The notes beneath the pieces are model-generated. The model was not told where the DNA came from, ran no database searches, and was given only the letters and a program-made list of their open reading frames with translations. The translations under genes were made by a program, and so were the position numbers. Below, piece after piece: positions 58,463-64,000 of a stretch of 64,000 nt of DNA (position 1 is the stretch's first letter; each line of letters begins with the position of its first letter). The stretch is from an uncultured Mucilaginibacter sp. (GTDB taxonomy: Bacteria; Bacteroidota; Bacteroidia; Sphingobacteriales; Sphingobacteriaceae), in the NCBI RefSeq assembly GCF_946479965.1, contig NZ_CAMLHX010000019.1, forward strand, positions 5,999-69,998, given 5' to 3'.

Positions 58463-59248
58463 ATGAGAGCAATAGCATTAATTTTTTTATCGGCAATAGG
58501 CTTTTATGCAAGCGCCCAAAAGCTGCCTAACACGCAGCAGGTAAGCTTACATGCCCCGGCTAACGCTAAAATTGATGGGAAGGCAAATGAGTGGGGAGAT
58601 AAATTACAGGCTTATAACACCACCAACCGCATTTTCTACACCCTGGCTAATGATAATAATTACCTGTACCTGGTAGTTCGCGCAGCCGATGACTATGCTA
58701 ACGAGAAGGCCACATTTGGTATAACGCTTACCCTAAAAACAACTCAAAAATCAGAAAAGGCGCTTAAAAATATATCTGTTACGTTCCCTATTCAGACAGA
58801 CGTACCAAAACATGAGCCTATACGGGATATGGTAAACTTTTTCCGTGGCCTAAAAAAGGACGCACCAAATGAAGCTAAGAGCAAATTAGAGCAATATAGG
58901 CTACCGGTAAACAACGGAATGGACAATGTTTTTAAATTTATTGATGTTAGCGGAATAAAGGAAATAAAAGAACCATCAATTTCTATTTATAATACCGAGG
59001 GCATTATGGTAAAGGCGCTATTTGACGAAGAGATGCGTTACGTTTATGAGTTGGCAATACCGTTAAAATACCTTACCGCCCACCTTAGTACCACCGGCAA
59101 ATTGAGTTACAATATCAGGATGGGCGGTATTCCTGACGTTGCTACAAACGGTGCGCCCACACCTACAATTGAGGGCCCTGCGCATCCAGATTTTGGATAC
59201 GTAAGATTCCCAACGGATTTTTCCGGCGAATACACCTTATCGAAATAA
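58463..59248 (+). CDS. KIDGK/GEYTLAK secreted family, member 6
   Basis: A 261-residue paralog, 2 bp after member 5. QKLPNTQQVSLHAPANAKIDGKANEWGDKLQAYN, IFYTLANDNNYLYLVVRAADD, FGITLTLK, ISIYNTEGIMVKALFDEEMRYVYELAIPLKYL, LSYNIRMGG, C-terminal TDFSGEYTLSK. The 'I..GGI' block has lost one Gly. Confidence 0.77.
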   Translation: MRAIALIFLSAIGFYASAQKLPNTQQVSLHAPANAKIDGKANEWGDKLQAYNTTNRIFYTLANDNNYLYLVVRAADDYANEKATFGITLTLKTTQKSEKALKNISVTFPIQTDVPKHEPIRDMVNFFRGLKKDAPNEAKSKLEQYRLPVNNGMDNVFKFIDVSGIKEIKEPSISIYNTEGIMVKALFDEEMRYVYELAIPLKYLTAHLSTTGKLSYNIRMGGIPDVATNGAPTPTIEGPAHPDFGYVRFPTDFSGEYTLSK

Positions 59249-59251
59249 ATT

Positions 59252-60067
59252 ATGAAAGTATTGGCGTCTATACTTCTTTCAGCAATAACCTTTGTGGCAA
59301 CCGCACAAACATCAACAGAAGTAAAACAAATAGGGATACGTGCAGACAACGCCGAAGTAAAAATTGATGGTAAACTAATGGAGTGGGGCCATCAATTGTA
59401 TACATACAACAAGGCCTGCGAAATTCGGTATAGTATAGCAAACAGCAGAGACTATCTCTATCTGGCCATCCAGGCAACAGATGTAGAGATAATTCAAAAG
59501 CTCATTACCGGAGGTTTAGCTTTTACAATAAACACCAACGGCAAAAAAGATAAAAACAGCCTCGTTATAACTTTCCCGGTGTACGAGAAAGGTAAAAGTC
59601 ACCCCTATTTAAATCTGGAAAAGCCAAAAGAAATTAATGGTGACAAGGCAAATTATAGCATGCGTCTGGACAGCCTGATAAGCAGCGGAAACTCCAAAAT
59701 AACAAACGCGTTTAAGTTTATCGGCATATCCGGCTTAAAAAATATTACCGACGAAATGATACCCATTTATAATGTCGAGGGAATATCCGCGGCCGCCATG
59801 CTCGACAATAGTTTATATTACAATTTTGAACTTTCAATACCCTTAAAACTAATAGCTGGCAATTCCAGGCCCGAAAAACTGTTGTATAATATCAGGCTTA
59901 ACGGTTTAGCTTTTGGTGGCTCGGATCTGAAAATGGTGCGGGATCGTTTTTTAGTATTTAAAGGCAGCGACGGTAAAGATTACATGCTGGGCGACGCAAC
60001 ACCACGTAACTGGAGCCTGGCAACACCAAGTGACTTTTGGGGAGAGTATACGCTGGCTAAATTTTAA
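59252..60067 (+). CDS. KIDGK/GEYTLAK secreted family, member 7
   Basis: A 271-residue paralog, 3 bp after member 6, last of the array. It lacks the QKLP start (mature N-terminus AQTSTEVKQIGIRADNAEVKIDGKLMEWGHQLYTYN) but keeps IRYSIANSRDYLYLAIQATD, LITGGLAFTIN, IPIYNVEGISAAAMLDNSLYYNFELSIPLKLI, LLYNIRLNG and SDFWGEYTLAKF, with an extra Phe at the end. Its last 4 bp overlap the convergent PorP/SprF-like gene; no terminator separates them. Confidence 0.77.
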   Translation: MKVLASILLSAITFVATAQTSTEVKQIGIRADNAEVKIDGKLMEWGHQLYTYNKACEIRYSIANSRDYLYLAIQATDVEIIQKLITGGLAFTINTNGKKDKNSLVITFPVYEKGKSHPYLNLEKPKEINGDKANYSMRLDSLISSGNSKITNAFKFIGISGLKNITDEMIPIYNVEGISAAAMLDNSLYYNFELSIPLKLIAGNSRPEKLLYNIRLNGLAFGGSDLKMVRDRFLVFKGSDGKDYMLGDATPRNWSLATPSDFWGEYTLAKF

Positions 60068-61071
60068 AAACCGTGCTGCGGGCAGGTAACTCTAAAGCGG
60101 TTGTTCAGCATAAGGCCGATAACGATCTCGTGCGTGCCGCGGCTTACGGTATTAAGGGCTGATGAGGTGATATCATAACTATAACCCACATTAATAAGCG
60201 AACTCAAGTTAAAACCGGCCAAAACAGCTACGGCATCGTTACGACGATAGGAAGCCCCTAACCAAAATTTATCCTGGAAGTTGAATTTGCCATTAACATC
60301 AAAGGTAAGCGGCACGGGGCTGGTTCTTTTTACCAGTACCGATGGCAGGAAGGTTATCTCGTCCGTCATGAACAGTTTAACGCCCGCTGTTAAGTAAAAG
60401 TGCGGAACAGTGGGGCTGCTTGTAGCCTGCGAGGTACCGAAATAATAGTTTTGAGGAAGTAACTGCCTGGCCGACAAACCCACATAATAATTAGATGAGT
60501 ATAACCAAACACCTGCACCAACATCAGGACGCCATTGGCTGTTTTCGCCGTTGTTAATAGCGGGGTCGTTAGGGTCGGCAGGTGTTAGCTCAGCAGTATT
60601 TAAAGAGATACGGTTCATCCCACCCATAACCCCTACCGAAAGGTTTAACCTGTTTGTTAAGCCAAGGTGGTAGGCATAGGTTGCACTAACGTTGGTTTGC
60701 GTTATAGGGCCGGCTTTGTCTGTTATAACCATAGCGCCAATGCCATGATGTGGCTCGGCGGCCTGGTAATTTTGCGTAAATAACCTGCTTGATGGGTTTA
60801 TGCCGTTCTGGGCAGAAAAACCCGTTGCATCACCTTCTATAAAATTACGGCCAATTGGCGCGTTTACTGATAAATAACTGGTAACAGGCGCCCCCTGTAA
60901 ACCTACCCATTGGTTACGATGACCCAGCTTTACATCTGTATAATTCTCAATACCGGTAACAGCAGGGTTTAAAAGGTAGTTATTAAACATGTACTGCGTA
61001 AACTGCGGAAGCTGTTGCGCTACTGCAGCGCGCACACCTATAAATAAAATGAACAGTAGAAATTTTTTCAT
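60064..61071 (-). CDS. PorP/SprF-family outer-membrane protein
   Basis: A 335-residue exported barrel protein (signal MKKFLLFILFIGVRAAVAQQ). The N-terminal block QLPQFTQYMFNNYLLNPAVTGIENYTDVKLGHRNQWVGLQGAPVTSYLSV is the PorP/SprF signature. Such proteins accompany type IX secretion cargo with gliding-type (type B) sorting domains and anchor them at the cell surface. The cargo gene lies directly upstream (61228) on the same strand, 156 bp away. Confidence 0.93.
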   Translation of the reverse strand: MKKFLLFILFIGVRAAVAQQLPQFTQYMFNNYLLNPAVTGIENYTDVKLGHRNQWVGLQGAPVTSYLSVNAPIGRNFIEGDATGFSAQNGINPSSRLFTQNYQAAEPHHGIGAMVITDKAGPITQTNVSATYAYHLGLTNRLNLSVGVMGGMNRISLNTAELTPADPNDPAINNGENSQWRPDVGAGVWLYSSNYYVGLSARQLLPQNYYFGTSQATSSPTVPHFYLTAGVKLFMTDEITFLPSVLVKRTSPVPLTFDVNGKFNFQDKFWLGASYRRNDAVAVLAGFNLSSLINVGYSYDITSSALNTVSRGTHEIVIGLMLNNRFRVTCPQHGF

Positions 61072-61227
61072 TAAAGAATATCTGCTCTTATTGCAATACT
61101 TGTTTTAAGGTAGCTTTTCTACAGTTAAATTATAACTTATAGTTATAAATTTCATTTGCAGAAACAATTACCGACGAATATAGCTTTTCTGCGTTTATAT
61201 GCCACATAATAGTCTATAAAAAATTTA

Positions 61228-64000
61228 TTATTTGATGATACTGACGTACCCGGAAGTAGTTTTGCGGCCACTGCCGGGATTAACAATGTAGTAATAAGTA
61301 CCCACCGGCAAAGCAGATCCACGTACAGTTCCGTCCCACGGCGAAGCATATCCTTTTGAAGAATATACCTTTTCGCCACTTCGGCTAAAAATGTCCACCG
61401 TTACGTTAGGATACATGTTGAGGTATTTGATCTCCCACACGTCGTTAACACCGTCGTTGTTCGGCGTAAAAGCATTGGGTATAAGCGGGCTCTTCAGCAC
61501 CTTTACAAATATGGTTTTAACGGCTGTGCAGCCCTTGTCTGATGTTGTGGTTAATGTGTAGGTAGTACTTTCAACCGGGCTGGCATAAGGCTTTAAAACA
61601 TCTGCCTGGTCAAGCGAGGTAGCAGGTGTCCAGTTGTAGCTCACCGTGCCCGAGCTGATACTTACCGTAGGGCGAAGCAATATTTTTTGCCCTTCCAGTA
61701 TTACATATTCCTCGTCGTCTTGTATAACAGGTACGGGGTTAACCGTAATTTTAAAATTAGTAGTATAACTACAGCCGGTTCCGTTTGCCGTAAAAACATA
61801 AGTGATGGCAAATGTACCCGGCCCTGAAACTGCTGGGTCAAACGCGCCTGCCTGACTTATTCCTGTACCGGTAAAAACGCCGGTACCGGCGTATATGCCT
61901 TTGTTCTCCGCAATTTGAATAGCGCCGTTATCGCGGCACAGAACAATATCGGCGGTAATAGGCGTGTTATTATATAACAAAGCAATTACCGGGTTGGCGT
62001 TGATGGTCACCGGATGATCAATAGTATTTATGCAACTTAAACTTTCGCCGGAGTAGGCCATAAGTTTAACACGATAACTTTTTGTAGCAGGCGTATTAAA
62101 AAGGCCGTAATTATGGGTGTAAAGCTTATCCGCATGCATTACATCCATTGTATAAGTTTCTGATAGCTCGGGATGGTTATCATAATCAAAATACCATACT
62201 ATTTTGGTGATGTTGCCAAAGCTTGGTGTAGACTTATCCCTGAACACAATGTCGCTGCCGCTGCAATTGTTCTCCACCGCAAATTCAGCATGGGGGATAG
62301 CGCCGTTAACAGTAAATTGCATTTGTTTAATGCTTACACAGCCATATTTAGAAGTTACCGTAAGCGTGACAGTGTAAATTCCCGATGCGCTGTATTTATG
62401 CTGCGCATTTTTTTGGTCGGATTTATTATTTGCGACTGATGCATTGGCATCGCCAAAATTCCACAGATAGATAAATTCTGCTTCGGTATTATCCGCAATA
62501 GTGCTCATATCTGTAAACCTGGCCACGTCATCAATACAGGCGTCAGGCAAAACAAAATCAACCACAGGCAAAGGCCTAATGGTTATGTCTTTTTGAAATA
62601 CTACACTGCTGCAGCCTTTATCAGTAGCAACAATTAATTTAACGGTATAAATGCCCGTAGCTGCATAAACATGGGTAAACGCTGCCGCGGATGTTTTGTC
62701 GGCATTTGTTCCGTCGCCAAAATCCCATTTCCAGCTTATAATATTGCCTTCGGGTGCTACAGAGTTATCTGTTAACAAAACGCCGCTGTTTAAACAATCA
62801 GACGTGGCCATATTAAACGAGGCATTGGGTATTTTAGCTACATGGACAACTGTTTGCGGCGAGATAGCGCTGCAACCGTTGGCATCAACAACCGTTAATG
62901 TAACAGGATAGTCGCCGGCGGCGGCATAAGTATGCGTGGGGTTTTGTAAGGTTGAAAAGGGCGTGCCATCGCCAAAATCCCATAACCATTGCTGGGTTGT
63001 CCCTCCATCTGCAATAACAGAAACGTCTGTAAACTGTACAACATCGCCTAAACAACTATTGGCGGCAACTTGTATAGCGCTTGTAGGCTTGCCATTAACG
63101 GTAAAGAAGAACTGTACCTCCTCATCCGATCCACAATCATCAATTACCGGATTAAAAACAGTTGCAGTAACTACATAGGTACCGGGCGGGTAGGTAACCA
63201 TCTGCTCATATTCATACTTGTACAATGTTATCCCGTTTGATGATGGTATTGGTTTTCCCACCGGGTTAAGCTCCTGATGCGGCGCAGCGCCATCGCCAAG
63301 ATCCCAGCTTATGCGGATGGTTGGAAAAGGCAATGTCAACTGTAGCTTATAGGATTGCCCGCTACATGCTGTTGTAAGGCTTTTGGCAATATCAGCCGGG
63401 TCCTCAAAAACTAGGTGGGTATTCAGGTCAAGCTGATTGGTACCGGCAGCATAACCGTATGATTCGGTACCGCCAAAGCCATACGCGATGGCATTAAACG
63501 GCTCATCTGCTTTTAATGTATGCGTTCCTGATGTTACAGAGCCGCCCCCGTTGCTTGTCGGGCCTGATGAAACTGCTATTTGCGCGTAAGAATAGCCCGG
63601 TTTGCCCGCAACCGGGGCAAATGCAGTATAAGGAGATCCATCAAGCGTAAAAGATGCGACCGCGCTTGTGGGTAAAACCACGTTGATATAGCTTGCTAAT
63701 ATTCTAAAATAACCGCTGGAATACAGTGTTACCTTGCTAAGTCCTTGTTCAATTGGGCTTAAATAGATCATTTCAGGGTCGCCTGTGTCGCCATTTACGT
63801 TAGTACAGTTAATTGTTTCGCCTTGAGTGGCCGAATATTGTACAACCTGCACCGGCTTATCGGCTGATACCACGTTGGTGGTGGTTGATGAAAACTCGTA
63901 ATATAAACCGTTGACAAACTGGTTGGCGGCAACTATTGCACCATTAAGGGTAACTTGGGTAGCAGGGTCACTCAATATTATACGGTAAACATCGTAAGGG
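61228..64000 (-). CDS. Large type IX secretion cargo with PKD repeats and gliding-type C-terminal domain (partial)
   Basis: About 924 codons are visible; the 5' end lies beyond the right edge (frame open to 64000, no start needed at the first in-frame TTG). The N-terminal part resembles the IgGFc-binding-type domain of adhesin-like surface proteins; then several PKD domains with WDFGDG motifs (QWLWDFGDGTPF, SWKWDFGDGTNAD, YLWNFGDANAS). The last ~90 residues (IPNAFTPNNDGVNDVWEIKYLNMYP...GSALPVGTYYYIV...TSGYVSIIK) are the CHU_C/type B sorting domain, which routes the protein through the type IX system. Probably a large surface adhesin. Confidence 0.9.
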   Translation of the reverse strand, partial: PYDVYRIILSDPATQVTLNGAIVAANQFVNGLYYEFSSTTTNVVSADKPVQVVQYSATQGETINCTNVNGDTGDPEMIYLSPIEQGLSKVTLYSSGYFRILASYINVVLPTSAVASFTLDGSPYTAFAPVAGKPGYSYAQIAVSSGPTSNGGGSVTSGTHTLKADEPFNAIAYGFGGTESYGYAAGTNQLDLNTHLVFEDPADIAKSLTTACSGQSYKLQLTLPFPTIRISWDLGDGAAPHQELNPVGKPIPSSNGITLYKYEYEQMVTYPPGTYVVTATVFNPVIDDCGSDEEVQFFFTVNGKPTSAIQVAANSCLGDVVQFTDVSVIADGGTTQQWLWDFGDGTPFSTLQNPTHTYAAAGDYPVTLTVVDANGCSAISPQTVVHVAKIPNASFNMATSDCLNSGVLLTDNSVAPEGNIISWKWDFGDGTNADKTSAAAFTHVYAATGIYTVKLIVATDKGCSSVVFQKDITIRPLPVVDFVLPDACIDDVARFTDMSTIADNTEAEFIYLWNFGDANASVANNKSDQKNAQHKYSASGIYTVTLTVTSKYGCVSIKQMQFTVNGAIPHAEFAVENNCSGSDIVFRDKSTPSFGNITKIVWYFDYDNHPELSETYTMDVMHADKLYTHNYGLFNTPATKSYRVKLMAYSGESLSCINTIDHPVTINANPVIALLYNNTPITADIVLCRDNGAIQIAENKGIYAGTGVFTGTGISQAGAFDPAVSGPGTFAITYVFTANGTGCSYTTNFKITVNPVPVIQDDEEYVILEGQKILLRPTVSISSGTVSYNWTPATSLDQADVLKPYASPVESTTYTLTTTSDKGCTAVKTIFVKVLKSPLIPNAFTPNNDGVNDVWEIKYLNMYPNVTVDIFSRSGEKVYSSKGYASPWDGTVRGSALPVGTYYYIVNPGSGRKTTSGYVSIIK

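Overview
The window looks like chromosomal DNA of a Bacteroidota bacterium of the Sphingobacteriaceae type (Mucilaginibacter or Pedobacter-like; genus is an inference). Grounds: many promoters carry the Bacteroidota -7 element TAnnTTTG and few genes have a Shine-Dalgarno sequence; SecD and SecF are fused; TamL, PorP/SprF, a gliding-motility type sorting domain and DUF5103 and DUF4369 proteins are present. Housekeeping genes are scattered among small accessory islands rather than grouped in long operons.

Layout. 0-6.4 kb: purD, an outer-membrane barrel protein, a DUF4369-like lipoprotein, a secreted Gly/Pro-rich protein paired with a GH43 arabinanase-like enzyme, and an ArsR/AHSA1 pair with a double palindromic operator. 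6.5-12.7 kb: an accessory stretch holding two tandem secreted paralogs, a RAYT transposase with REPIN-like repeats, an AT-rich block with a zinc-ribbon/SIR2-like gene pair, and a repeat-dense non-coding zone. 12.7-20 kb: PIN-PhoH, ispE, thyA, a Doc-type toxin-antitoxin pair wedged between thyA and folA, and secDF. 20-31 kb: type II NADH dehydrogenase, glgB and GH31 glucosidase (alpha-glucan metabolism), a LuxE-like protein, a PH-SHOCT protein, a RES-Xre toxin-antitoxin pair, and tyrS. 31-46 kb: rpsA, pyrR-pyrB, a serine hydrolase, small hydrolases, a GT39-type membrane glycosyltransferase, DUF5103, an ABC-F ATPase, an SGNH hydrolase, pyrD, a 57-residue basic protein and tRNA-Cys. 46-54 kb: TrmH-like methyltransferase back to back with tamL, then small envelope proteins, aldo/keto reductase, EVE protein and an alpha/beta hydrolase. 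54.4-60.1 kb: seven tightly packed paralogous secreted genes (an eighth lies at 50.8 kb). 60-64 kb: PorP/SprF and a large PKD-repeat type IX secretion cargo that runs off the right edge.

Most unusual signals. (1) The eight-member secreted family: each member has a signal peptide, a QKLP-type mature start, a KIDGK..EW block resembling CBM9/DOMON-like folds, a central YN..GI block and a C-terminal DFWGEYTLAK-like tail. (2) Degenerate tandem 7-bp or 8-bp repeats just upstream of purD, thyA, pyrR, pyrB and pyrD, and of phoH, with further tracts near tamL and EVE; the sequence differs from locus to locus but the architecture is the same. (3) About eight genes whose TAnnTTTG element ends only 3-7 nt before the ATG, predicting leaderless or nearly leaderless mRNAs. 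(4) A zinc-ribbon/SIR2-like two-gene cassette that could be a defence module. (5) A dispersed GTTGCAAAGTGTTGCA-type repeat at two, probably three, loci.

All functional calls are from reading the sequence and family knowledge; no search was run.
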